Positions 8,024 to 15,753 of a DNA stretch of 35,416 nucleotides are shown here, piece after piece (position 1 is the first letter of the stretch; each line of letters begins with the position of its first letter). This stretch comes from Tannerella sp. (GTDB lineage Bacteria > Bacteroidota > Bacteroidia > Bacteroidales > Tannerellaceae): the NCBI GenBank assembly GCA_031272455.1, contig JAISTS010000048.1, forward strand, positions 1-35,416. Reading direction: 5' to 3'. Made by a program: the position numbers and the translations under genes. The notes beneath the pieces were generated by a model. It saw nothing but the letters and a program-made list of their open reading frames with translations. It did not search any database and was not told the origin of the DNA.

Positions 8024-10330
8024 ATGGAAGCAAAAAACTTTATCCAGCAAGAGGCGGTAAGCGGCGACGAAAGCGATATGCAAAGCCGTGATAATCAGGA
8101 AGAGCTGTACCGCGAACAAATCGAGGCGTCGTTTCAGCGCCTTTTGAGCGACTATATGCAGTCGCATCACAGACAAAACAAGGGGATGATCGAGCAGGCG
8201 TTCCGCTTTGCCGATATTGCGCATGCGGGACAGAAACGCAAATCTGGTGAGCCGTATATTATTCATCCTTTGGCAGTTGCCACTATCGTATGCAACGAGA
8301 TGGGGCTTGGCTCGACGTCAATCTGCGCTGCCATACTCCACGACGTAGCCGAAGATACGGAATTTAAAATCCCGGCTATCAGAAAAGAGTTCAGTAACGA
8401 CCCCAAATTTGCAGACAAACTCTGCGAGATCATTGACGGACTGACGAAACTGTCCGGCGGCAAATTCGCCGAACAGTCCAAACAGTCAGCCGACTTTTTG
8501 CATCTCTTTGTTACGATGAACAAAGACATCCGGGTGGCGCTTATCAAGCTGGCAGACCGCTTGCACAATATGCGCACACTCAACTTTATGCGCTCCGACA
8601 AGCAGATGAAAATTGTCGGCGAAACGACGTATATTTTTATCCCGCTGGCGCACCGCCTCGGACTTTACGCCATCAAAACGGAGCTTGAAAATCTCTGCCT
8701 CAAGTACGAGCATCCGGACGCATACAACGAAATCGACGAAAAGCTTAAAGCCAAAGAACCGTTTATGAGCACGCTGTTCGAGAAGTTCGCCAAGCCCATC
8801 GACGATAAGCTGCAATCGCTTGGCATTAACTATGTTATGACGAAACGTGTCAAGTCGCATTATTCAATCTGGAAAAAGATGACAGGAAAAAATCTGCCGT
8901 TTGAGGAAATATACGATCTATTTGCAGTCAGAATAGTGTTCGATTCGCAGGAAAACGTTACCGATAAGGATATGTGCTTGAGAATTTATTCGGCAATCAC
9001 GGATATATACAAGCACCCACAACGCTTCCGCGATTATGTTTCGTTTCCGAAGACCAATGGCTACCGCTCGCTGCATCTGACAGTTATGGGTCCCGAAGGG
9101 CAATGGTTTGAGATACAAATCCGCAGCCGTATAATGGATGATATTGACGAAAACGGACTTGCGGCGCACTGGAAATACAAACGCTATAACATCGAAGAAG
9201 ATCCGGAGTTGAAACGCTGGCTCGATACCATCAAAAAGCTGCTTGAAAACCCGACGCCGAATATCGGAAAATATTTTGACGGGATAATAATAGCGCCTGA
9301 TGATATAGAAATCTTTACTCCGAAAGGCGACTGTCGCATACTGCCCAAAGGCTCATCGGCGCTCGATTTTGCCTACGATTTGCACTCCAATATCGGCGAC
9401 CACGCCCTTGCCGCCAAAGTCAATCACCGTTCTGTCTCGGTCAATTATAAACTGCGCAGCGGCGATCAGGTTGAGATCATCACATCCAAAAGCCAAAATC
9501 CTGACAAAGAATGGCTTGATTTTGTTGTAACGCCAAAAGCGATTAGCGATATAAACGCTGCGCTGAAACACATTCGCAAGGAAAGCGCTCAGGAAGGGAA
9601 AAAAATCCTGCTCGAAGCCTTTTCAAAAGCAGGAATTGATTCGCCCCAATCGTCGATCCTTGACAAAGTTGCCGCCTTCCACGGCTTTACCGACAGGGAA
9701 GACCTCTATGTAGCAATATCCAAAGGTGATATATCTGATAATCTGGATATTAAGAAAATCCTGCGGACAAAAACCAATTTCCTGAAACTCATTACACGAA
9801 TACGTACTCAGCAAAAAAAGGACAAGGAAAGCCCGTCAAAAAAAGCGCATGTCGAAGAAGAGCCGAAGTTCGACCGTAAGAAACCATTCACGCTGACAGA
9901 CGAGAAGCGCGGCATCGACTACGTTCTTATGGACTGCTGCAACCCCATTCCGGGCGACGAAACGGTTGGCTTCATCGATATGGATAAAAACCAACTGCAA
10001 GTGCACAAGCGCAACTGCAAACTCGCCACGGTGATGAAAGCCACTTATGGCGACTTGATAGTGGCAACGATCTGGGACAAGCGGCAAAGTTTCTCGTTCG
10101 AGGCGACAATCAGCATCACCGGCATCGACGCAGTAGGAATGTTGGGCACTATTTCGCTGATAATATCAGGGTTCAATGTCAACATACTCAAGCTCTCAAT
10201 CGAAACATCCGAAGGCATATTCTCCGGTACAATCAAACTGCGCGTACATAACACCGAAGACGTACAAAAACTCTGCGAAGAACTCTCAAAAGTAGATAAT
10301 ATTATGTCGGTTCATCGCATTTCGGAATAA
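8024..10330 (+). CDS. rel: Bifunctional (p)ppGpp synthetase/hydrolase, Rel/SpoT type
   Basis: Makes and degrades the alarmone (p)ppGpp in response to amino-acid and other starvation. The 768 residues hold the full long-RSH layout. The HD hydrolase domain is at about 60-210, with H106-D107 and the ED pair of HDVAEDT intact, so hydrolysis is expected. The synthetase domain (about 255-375) includes RVKS, the GYRSLH segment and QIRS. A TGS domain starts at about 430. A Cys-rich conserved segment (DCCNPIPGD) lies near 640 and the C-terminal ACT domain at about 690-768. The single-copy bifunctional form is usual in Bacteroidetes. It follows mltD by 47 bases in which I see no clear promoter or terminator. 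Confidence 0.96.
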   Translation: MEAKNFIQQEAVSGDESDMQSRDNQEELYREQIEASFQRLLSDYMQSHHRQNKGMIEQAFRFADIAHAGQKRKSGEPYIIHPLAVATIVCNEMGLGSTSICAAILHDVAEDTEFKIPAIRKEFSNDPKFADKLCEIIDGLTKLSGGKFAEQSKQSADFLHLFVTMNKDIRVALIKLADRLHNMRTLNFMRSDKQMKIVGETTYIFIPLAHRLGLYAIKTELENLCLKYEHPDAYNEIDEKLKAKEPFMSTLFEKFAKPIDDKLQSLGINYVMTKRVKSHYSIWKKMTGKNLPFEEIYDLFAVRIVFDSQENVTDKDMCLRIYSAITDIYKHPQRFRDYVSFPKTNGYRSLHLTVMGPEGQWFEIQIRSRIMDDIDENGLAAHWKYKRYNIEEDPELKRWLDTIKKLLENPTPNIGKYFDGIIIAPDDIEIFTPKGDCRILPKGSSALDFAYDLHSNIGDHALAAKVNHRSVSVNYKLRSGDQVEIITSKSQNPDKEWLDFVVTPKAISDINAALKHIRKESAQEGKKILLEAFSKAGIDSPQSSILDKVAAFHGFTDREDLYVAISKGDISDNLDIKKILRTKTNFLKLITRIRTQQKKDKESPSKKAHVEEEPKFDRKKPFTLTDEKRGIDYVLMDCCNPIPGDETVGFIDMDKNQLQVHKRNCKLATVMKATYGDLIVATIWDKRQSFSFEATISITGIDAVGMLGTISLIISGFNVNILKLSIETSEGIFSGTIKLRVHNTEDVQKLCEELSKVDNIMSVHRISE

Positions 10331-10335
10331 AACAT

Positions 10336-10343
10336 TACCTTTG
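10336..10343 (+). promoter_or_regulatory. -7 element that decides the downstream start
   Basis: TACCTTTG fits TAnnTTTG. It overlaps a TTG codon at 10341 that could open the next frame nine codons early. If this is the promoter, that TTG is upstream of the transcription start, and ATG 10368 is the real start codon. Confidence 0.55.
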
Positions 10344-10367
10344 TATTCAAAAACAGACAAAACGACG

Positions 10368-10946
10368 ATGGCAGATAAGGAAAAATTGGAAACTTTGACG
10401 GCGCATATCAGTCGGTTACTTGCTCTGACCGACGAGATACGGGAGCTGGATATCTATCCTGTGTCGTTCTTCAGCCGTGCCTACGACCTAACAGGCAAAA
10501 TCAACGAGTCGCTCAAGGATATTGAAGCGGCTCAAATCGAGCAGTTTGAGCAGCAAATCAGGGCGCACAGGGAACAAATCGGCACGATAGTCCCGCCTCC
10601 CGTGCCGCCGCCGCCTTTGCCCGTTACCGATACGGAAACGCCACCGACAACGCAGCCGAGCACAGTTACGCCGACTGTGGAAAAGCCATTGCCGCCGCCG
10701 CCGCCCAACGTTACTCCGAGGCATACGACGCCGTTGACGATAACGCTGAACGACCGTTTCCGTTTCAAACGCGAGCTGTTCGACGGCGACGAAACGCTGA
10801 TGAACACGACGATAGCCGAACTGAACGCTCTCGGCGACTACAGCCGCAGTCTGGTATATCTCAAAAAGCATTTCACGTGGAATGTTGACGAAAACGAGAC
10901 AGCCGCCGATTTCCTGTCGCTGATAGAAAAATGTTTTCACGGATAG
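10368..10946 (+). CDS. Conserved hypothetical protein with proline-rich linker
   Basis: A 192-residue protein in two parts. The N-terminal ~65 residues are helical (likely coiled-coil). A Pro/Thr-rich linker with runs of prolines spans about 70-125. The C-terminal ~65 residues (from NDRFRFKRELFDGDE) form a compact domain that I recall at the C-terminus of many Bacteroidetes hypothetical proteins. There is no signal peptide or membrane segment. Eight bases separate it from rsmI, so the two are likely cotranscribed from the promoter at 10336. The function is unknown; a cytoplasmic scaffold or adaptor role would fit the two-domain-plus-linker design but is speculation. Confidence 0.75.
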   Translation: MADKEKLETLTAHISRLLALTDEIRELDIYPVSFFSRAYDLTGKINESLKDIEAAQIEQFEQQIRAHREQIGTIVPPPVPPPPLPVTDTETPPTTQPSTVTPTVEKPLPPPPPNVTPRHTTPLTITLNDRFRFKRELFDGDETLMNTTIAELNALGDYSRSLVYLKKHFTWNVDENETAADFLSLIEKCFHG

Positions 10947-10954
10947 AGACTGAT

Positions 10955-11626
10955 ATGGCAAAACTGACTGTTGTACCCACGCCGATTGGCAATCTCGAAG
11001 ACATCACTTATCGAGCCGTCCGCCTCCTGAAAGAGGCTGACGTGATTTTGGCTGAAGACACGCGCACAACCGGCGTACTGCTGAAACATTACGATATCGC
11101 TACGCCGCTGCTGTCGCATCACAAATTCAACGAGCATCGGCAAGTCGGAAAAATTGCCGAGCGTATTCTGGCGGGCGAAAACATCTGTCTCGTTTCCGAC
11201 GCCGGCACACCATCCATCTCCGATCCGGGATTTCTGCTCGTGCGCGAGTGTGTCCGCAGAGGTGTCGAAGTCGAATGTCTGCCGGGGGCTACGGCGTTCG
11301 TTCCGGCGCTTGTCGTATCGGGATTGCCGACCGACCGTTTCTGTTTCGAGGGCTTCCTGCCGAGAAAAGGCAGGCAGACACGTCTGCGCCAGTTAGCCGA
11401 CGACGAACGCAGCATCGTCATCTACGAATCGCCATATCGCCTGTTGAAAACGCTGGAGCAGCTATCCGAGACGTTCGGACTCGACCGCCGCGCATCGGTA
11501 TCGCGCGAGATCTCTAAAAAGTTTGAAGAAACGCGGCGCGGCACATTTGACGAACTCATCGCCTCGTTTGCCAACGAAGCGCCCAAAGGCGAATTTGTTA
11601 TAGTAATTGAAGGAAAACAAGATTGA
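10955..11626 (+). CDS. rsmI: 16S rRNA (cytidine1402-2'-O)-methyltransferase RsmI
   Basis: Methylates the 2'-O of C1402 in 16S rRNA using S-adenosylmethionine, which helps decoding fidelity at the P site. It belongs to the tetrapyrrole-methylase fold family. Family motifs are present in order: TPIGNLEDIT near the N-terminus, AEDTRTTGVLLKHY, the SDAGTPSISDPG loop, a PGATAF/SGLPTDRFCFEGFLPRK segment, and SREISKKFEE near the C-terminus. The 223-residue length from ATG 10955 puts TPIGN at the usual distance from the start. An ATG eight codons earlier (10931) would overlap the previous gene and is less likely. The C-terminal domain found in some longer homologues is short here. Confidence 0.95.
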   Translation: MAKLTVVPTPIGNLEDITYRAVRLLKEADVILAEDTRTTGVLLKHYDIATPLLSHHKFNEHRQVGKIAERILAGENICLVSDAGTPSISDPGFLLVRECVRRGVEVECLPGATAFVPALVVSGLPTDRFCFEGFLPRKGRQTRLRQLADDERSIVIYESPYRLLKTLEQLSETFGLDRRASVSREISKKFEETRRGTFDELIASFANEAPKGEFVIVIEGKQD

Positions 11627-11665
11627 TTTACAACTAATTATATTTACACTAAAGATTAAAGGAGT

Positions 11666-12532
11666 ATGAAAAAGATTGTATTATTTTGCATTGGAATGGC
11701 GCTGATGGCGTCATCGTGCGTACAGAAAACAAAGTATGAAGAGCTTCAACAGGAAAACGCGCTGTTGAAAGCCGAAAAGGAGAAGTCGGCGTCGGAACTG
11801 AGCGAAGTACTGACTACACTTAACGATGTCGAAGAAAGCATTGCGAGCGTGAAAGATGCGGAGAACTATCTGAATATCAGACGTTCGGGCGAGATCAACG
11901 CGACGACTAAGGAGCAGATTGCGGCGAATGTCAAACTGATAGCAGAGACGCTGAAAGCCAACAAGGAGCAGCTCGCCCAACTGCAGGAAAAACTGAAAAC
12001 GAGCGAACTCAAATCGTCGGCGCTGACGAAAACTATCAACCGTCTGAACGCCGAAATCAACGAAAAAGCCGTGATGATTGCCTCGCTTCAGGAAGAATTA
12101 ATCAAAAAGGACATCCGCATCAGCGAGCTTGACGAGACAGTCGAAGTGCTGACAGCCGACATCGGCGAACTGACGGACGAGAACAAAGAGAAGTCGGATC
12201 AGCTCTACGAACAGGACCGCCAGCTCAACCGCGCATTCTATTGCTATGGCACGCGCAAAGAGCTGAAAGAGCAGAATATCCTGACCGGCGGCGGGCTGTT
12301 CTCGAAACCCAAGGCGCTGCAACAGGCTTTCAACAAAGATTATTTCAAAGCGATTGATATTCGCGACGTTACAGAAATACAGCTGTTCGACCGCAAGGCG
12401 GCTATCCGCACCAACCATCCGACCGACTCATACGAGTTTGTCAAGGACGAAAGCGGCAGCCTGACGCTGCATATTACCGACATCGCAAAATTCTGGTCGT
12501 TAAGCGAATATCTGGTAATCGAGATAGGATGA
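11666..12532 (+). CDS. Coiled-coil lipoprotein (Cbp1-like)
   Basis: A 288-residue lipoprotein. The signal sequence ends in the lipobox MASSC, with the lipidated Cys at residue 18. Residues ~22-195 are almost entirely heptad-like and rich in E, K, L and Q, a long coiled coil. The C-terminal ~90 residues form a separate domain beginning near FYCYGTRKELKEQ. From memory, this layout matches Bacteroidetes proteins annotated as Cbp1-family adhesins; the adhesin function is not evident from the sequence. A Phe-Ser-Lys-rich loop follows GGG near residue 210. The stop overlaps the start of the next gene by 4 bases (ATGA), suggesting translational coupling with the HAD phosphatase. Confidence 0.85.
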   Translation: MKKIVLFCIGMALMASSCVQKTKYEELQQENALLKAEKEKSASELSEVLTTLNDVEESIASVKDAENYLNIRRSGEINATTKEQIAANVKLIAETLKANKEQLAQLQEKLKTSELKSSALTKTINRLNAEINEKAVMIASLQEELIKKDIRISELDETVEVLTADIGELTDENKEKSDQLYEQDRQLNRAFYCYGTRKELKEQNILTGGGLFSKPKALQQAFNKDYFKAIDIRDVTEIQLFDRKAAIRTNHPTDSYEFVKDESGSLTLHITDIAKFWSLSEYLVIEIG

Positions 12533-13227
12533 ACGTCAAGTATAAGGCGCTGTTTTTCGACCTCGACGATACGCTCTGGGACACGACGCGCAACAATCGC
12601 GAATGTCTGCGCGAAGTGTTCCACGATTATCATTTCGATAATCACTACGAAACGTTCGAGGCGTTCTACAACACTTATATGCCTCATAACTTGATGCTTT
12701 GGGAACGTTACCGCAAGGGCGAAATCGACCGTCGGACGCTGATTGTCGAACGGTTGCTCTATGTCCTGCGCCCAATGGGCATTGATGATATCGACTTCAT
12801 TATGAAGCTGAACGACTACTATCTGCAGCTCACGACCAACAAAACGGCGCTTGTGCCCGGCGCTATCGAACTGCTTGAATACCTGAAACCGCGTTATCGG
12901 CTGTTCATCCTGTCGAATGGCTTTCGCGAAATTCAGGCGCTCAAACTGCAAAATTCGGGCTTGGCGCCTTACATAGAGCGGATGATACTGTCGGAAGATG
13001 CCTGCATACAGAAACCAAACAAGGGCATTTTCGACTTTGCGCTCAAGAACACCAACGCACGCCGCAGCGAATCGCTGATGACAGGCGACAGCTGGGATGC
13101 CGACATCATCGGTGCCCACAATGCCCGTATTGACCAGATTTGGTTCAATCCCGAACATCTGCCCGCAGGCGATTTCGTTCCGACGTTCGAGGTCGCCGCC
13201 CTCAGCGAGATTAAGAATTTTCTCTGA
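12529..13227 (+). CDS. HAD-family phosphatase, YjjG-like noncanonical pyrimidine nucleotidase
   Basis: A 232-residue HAD subfamily IA hydrolase. Motif I is DLDDTLWDT with the nucleophile and acid at D11 and D13. Motif II is the Ser in LSNGF (about 124-128). Motif III is the Lys in the CIQKPNKGIF segment (about 162-171). Motif IV is GDSWDADI (about 185-192). A helical cap lies between motifs I and II. The LWDT variant of motif I and the overall length match YjjG, which dephosphorylates noncanonical pyrimidine nucleotides in E. coli, but the substrate here is inference. It overlaps the lipoprotein gene by 4 bases. The downstream region has a new promoter at 13251. Confidence 0.88.
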   Translation: MNVKYKALFFDLDDTLWDTTRNNRECLREVFHDYHFDNHYETFEAFYNTYMPHNLMLWERYRKGEIDRRTLIVERLLYVLRPMGIDDIDFIMKLNDYYLQLTTNKTALVPGAIELLEYLKPRYRLFILSNGFREIQALKLQNSGLAPYIERMILSEDACIQKPNKGIFDFALKNTNARRSESLMTGDSWDADIIGAHNARIDQIWFNPEHLPAGDFVPTFEVAALSEIKNFL

Positions 13228-13250
13228 TAGCATTTTTATCAATAAATGCG

Positions 13251-13258
13251 TATATTTG
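13251..13258 (+). promoter_or_regulatory. -7 element of the secreted MBL-fold gene
   Basis: TATATTTG fits TAnnTTTG and lies 41 bases upstream of the ATG at 13300. The -33 box is not clear. Confidence 0.5.
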
Positions 13259-13299
13259 CATCGCTATTCTATAATTTCTAACATTTAATTTTAAACCTG

Positions 13300-14175
13300 A
13301 TGAAGTATTTATTCTTAACATTGGCAACATTAATTTTGAGCGCCACGACCGCGATGGCGCAGGATCCGCGAACAACGGTAACGTTTCAGGCGGGCGATTT
13401 CACTGTCAGCACCCTTTCCGAAGGCGGCGGACAAGGCAACCTCAACCAGCTGAAAGGCGCAACGCCCGAACAGCTGAAAAAATACCTGCCCGACGGCACT
13501 TTTCCGCTCGAAACGCAGGTGTTTCTCGTGCGTACCCCCAACAGCAACATAATGATTGACGCGGGGCACGGCAGAAATCTATTCAAAAACCTGCAAACGC
13601 TGGGTCTTGACGAAAGCAAAATCAACGTCATCCTGCTCACACACATGCACGGCGACCATATCGGAGGGCTGCTTCGCGAGGGCGTACCGGCGTTTCCCAA
13701 TGCCGAACTGTACCTTGCAAAAAAGGAATACGACTACTGGATGAACCTCGGCGAGCGGGGCGCGTCGCAGCAGAAAGTTTTGGAGGCGTATAAAGCCAAA
13801 CTGCACATTTTTGAGCCGGGAACGGTGGATAATCTCGGCAAAGAACTCGTTGCAGGCATAACTCCGATAGCCGCTTACGGACATACGCCCGGTCATACAG
13901 CATTTTATGTCCGTTCTGCCGATGCTAAATGGCTGATATGGGGCGATTTGACTCACGCAATGCCTATCCAGATGCCCTGTCCGGAAGTGGTGTTGAGCTT
14001 CGACGTCAATCCCGACAATGCCATCAAAGCCCGCAAAGCGCTGCTCGAATTTATCGTCAAAAACGGCATTACGGCAGGCGGAATGCACGTCCAATTCCCA
14101 TCCGTCGGCACAATAAAAAAAGCTGACGAAGGCTATGCATATACTCCAAAATGCCTGTGTGATGAGGTCTATTGA
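13300..14175 (+). CDS. Secreted metallo-beta-lactamase-fold hydrolase
   Basis: A 291-residue periplasmic hydrolase with a signal peptide (residues 1-20, cleavage near AMA-Q). The zinc site is complete: HMHGDH at 115-120, a histidine in the GHTPGHT segment (H199), and an aspartate in IWGDLTHA (D216). A late histidine (GGMHVQFP, near 270) provides the last ligand. The GHTPGHT segment and the long N-terminal part resemble lactonase-type (AHL lactonase, AttM/AiiA-like) or other small-molecule MBL enzymes rather than true beta-lactamases. The substrate cannot be read from the sequence. It has its own promoter and is followed by 141 bases of palindrome-rich DNA, so I treat it as a separate unit. 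Confidence 0.9.
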   Translation: MKYLFLTLATLILSATTAMAQDPRTTVTFQAGDFTVSTLSEGGGQGNLNQLKGATPEQLKKYLPDGTFPLETQVFLVRTPNSNIMIDAGHGRNLFKNLQTLGLDESKINVILLTHMHGDHIGGLLREGVPAFPNAELYLAKKEYDYWMNLGERGASQQKVLEAYKAKLHIFEPGTVDNLGKELVAGITPIAAYGHTPGHTAFYVRSADAKWLIWGDLTHAMPIQMPCPEVVLSFDVNPDNAIKARKALLEFIVKNGITAGGMHVQFPSVGTIKKADEGYAYTPKCLCDEVY

Positions 14176-14185
14176 GCACGATTAG

Positions 14186-14272
14186 ATTGCGATTTTAATA
14201 ATATCGAAAATTCGCAATGAGCTGTGCAGAGCCGCACAGCAAAGCGTATTTGAGCCGTTGGGGAAACCAACG
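14186..14272. promoter_or_regulatory. Three consecutive inverted repeats before the propeller locus
   Basis: Three hairpins stand in a row. ATTGCGATTTT pairs with AAAATTCGCAAT (14186-14218, one bulge). GCTGTGC pairs with GCACAGC (14221-14240, 6-base loop). CGTTGG pairs with CCAACG (14256-14272, 5-base loop). None is followed by a T-tract, so they are not ordinary terminators. They end 17 bases before the -7 element at 14289-14296, a position suitable for an operator or a structured element. Confidence 0.5.
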
Positions 14273-14288
14273 TGCGGAAACGCCAGCG

Positions 14289-14296
14289 TATCTTTG
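14289..14296 (+). promoter_or_regulatory. -7 element of the first propeller gene
   Basis: TATCTTTG, the same octamer as before parA and the candidate small RNA, lies 20 bases upstream of the ATG at 14317. The expected -33 box would lie inside the third inverted repeat and is not TTTG, which would suit a promoter needing an activator. Confidence 0.55.
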
Positions 14297-14316
14297 CAGT
14301 CTTAAAACTGTAAATT

Positions 14317-15651
14317 ATGTTACGAACACTCAGAATTACACTTACGACTGCATTGCTGGCATTGGCAACAACCGCAGTCAATGCTCAGGACTGGACAATG
14401 TTTCTCGGTCCCGACCGCAACAGCAAATCGCCCCAGAAAGGGCTTTTAAGAACATGGGCAGACGGCGAGCCTGCGGCGTTATGGTCTGTCGGTTTGGGCA
14501 GAGGCTATGGCGGTCCTGTAGTCAAAAACGGCAAAGTCTATCTGCTCGACCGTGACGATGAAAAGGGCGATATAATGCGCTGCTTCGACCTTGCAAGCGG
14601 CGATGAACTATGGCAGTTCGCATACGATTCACCCGGCGAAGTTCCTTTTCCCGGCTCGCGAAGCGTCCCTGCGGTCGATGACAGGTATGTCTATTCCTGC
14701 GGTACCTACGGCGACCTGTATTGTTTCGACCTGAACAGCCATCAGCCCGTTTGGAAAAAGAACATCTGGACTGACTTCGGCGGCGGCGAAAGGCTGCCCG
14801 TATGGGCTATCTCGCAATGTCCAACCATTTATGGCGAACTGCTTATCATCTCGTCGCAAGCGCCTGACGCCGGAGTAGTGGCTTACAACCGCAATACCGG
14901 CGAGGTGGTCTGGAAAACGCCAAATCTCGGCAACGAAAACTATGCCAGCCCGACAGTGCTTAAAATTCACGGCGAAGACCAGGTCGTGATGGTCAATTCG
15001 TCCACCAATCCGTTTGCCAACCCCAACGCGCCTGCAACCAAAGGCAAGGTGGTGGGCTTAGACCCCATGACCGGCGCCGAACTGTGGCGATACGACAACT
15101 GGGAATGTCATATTACCTGCGCCCCGCCCACTCTTGCGGATGACAACAAGTTGCTGATAGTAGGCGGTTACGAGCGGGGAGCGACTTTGATACAGATAAA
15201 TAAAGCGGCAGACGGCAAGTTCAGCGTTGCCGAACTGTTCACTACCACCGATTTTGGCGACCAGACCAAATCGGCGCTCTACCACAACGGCTGTTTCTAC
15301 GCTATGTATCGCACCAATCAGAAACGCGACGGCATGGTGTGCATGGATATCAACGGCAAATTGCTGTGGAAAACCGGCAACAATCCTAATTTCGACCGTG
15401 GCAGTATGATTCTTGCCGACGGTTTAATCCTCGCCACCGACGGTATGAAAACCCTCTACCTGATAGAGCCGGACGCGACCGGCTTCAAGCCCATTTCAAA
15501 AGCAAACGTACTGTCGGAAGGCGGCGCTTCGACCGGCGGTATGTCGGCGATGGGCGGCAACACCCAGAACTGGGCGGCAATAGCCCTTGCCGACGGCAAA
15601 CTATTAGTTCGCGACCAGGCTAAAATGGTTTGCGTAAAGGTCGTGAAATGA
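14317..15651 (+). CDS. Secreted PQQ-like beta-propeller protein (propeller 1)
   Basis: A 444-residue secreted protein: signal peptide 1-24 (cleavage after VNAQ), then a PQQ-like (BamB/quinoprotein-type) propeller. The opening MFLGPDRNSKSPQKGLL is the entry motif of this family. Blade motifs of the type x-D-x-x-[TS]G-x-x-x-W recur, for example CFDLASGDELW, AYNRNTGEVVW and GLDPMTGAELW. No haem motif and no quinoprotein alcohol dehydrogenase active site is recognisable, so binding of real PQQ is doubtful. It resembles propellers 2 and 3 downstream (same entry motif and length), so they are probably paralogues. It is separated from them by the GH51 gene. It may bind protein partners or act as a redox or sensory subunit of the locus. 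Confidence 0.88.
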   Translation: MLRTLRITLTTALLALATTAVNAQDWTMFLGPDRNSKSPQKGLLRTWADGEPAALWSVGLGRGYGGPVVKNGKVYLLDRDDEKGDIMRCFDLASGDELWQFAYDSPGEVPFPGSRSVPAVDDRYVYSCGTYGDLYCFDLNSHQPVWKKNIWTDFGGGERLPVWAISQCPTIYGELLIISSQAPDAGVVAYNRNTGEVVWKTPNLGNENYASPTVLKIHGEDQVVMVNSSTNPFANPNAPATKGKVVGLDPMTGAELWRYDNWECHITCAPPTLADDNKLLIVGGYERGATLIQINKAADGKFSVAELFTTTDFGDQTKSALYHNGCFYAMYRTNQKRDGMVCMDINGKLLWKTGNNPNFDRGSMILADGLILATDGMKTLYLIEPDATGFKPISKANVLSEGGASTGGMSAMGGNTQNWAAIALADGKLLVRDQAKMVCVKVVK

Positions 15652-15724
15652 ACGTACCGCAACGTTTTTGATTGCCCTGAAACAAAAATTTATGCTTTCA
15701 TGCTGCTTATTTTAAAACTTTATG

Positions 15725-15732
15725 TAAATTTG
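15725..15732 (+). promoter_or_regulatory. -7 element of the GH51 gene
   Basis: TAAATTTG fits TAnnTTTG, 21 bases upstream of ATG 15754. This position rules out the frame opening at 15700 as the start. A weak hairpin (AACGT/ACGTT, 15651-15666, followed by Ts) just after the preceding stop might be a poor terminator. Confidence 0.55.
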
Positions 15733-15753
15733 CGGCTGAAATGTATCAAAAAA

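Noticed and set aside
10341-10367. Nine extra codons from TTG at the start of the proline-rich gene
   Set aside because: The TTG lies inside the -7 promoter element, so it cannot be in the transcript from that promoter.
10869-10884. A parS-like sequence around TTTCACGTG
   Set aside because: Only 11 of 16 positions match the parS consensus, it lies inside a coding sequence 5 kb from parB, and an equally weak site (10 of 16) appears by chance near 26265-26280.
12340-13242. A 300-codon minus-strand open frame opposite the HAD phosphatase
   Set aside because: It has no recognisable motif and lies opposite a gene with all four HAD motifs.
14317-15651. Propellers as true PQQ-dependent alcohol dehydrogenases
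   Set aside because: No adjacent-disulfide active site, catalytic Asp context or haem motif is visible; the proteins are about 380-470 residues, shorter than such enzymes.
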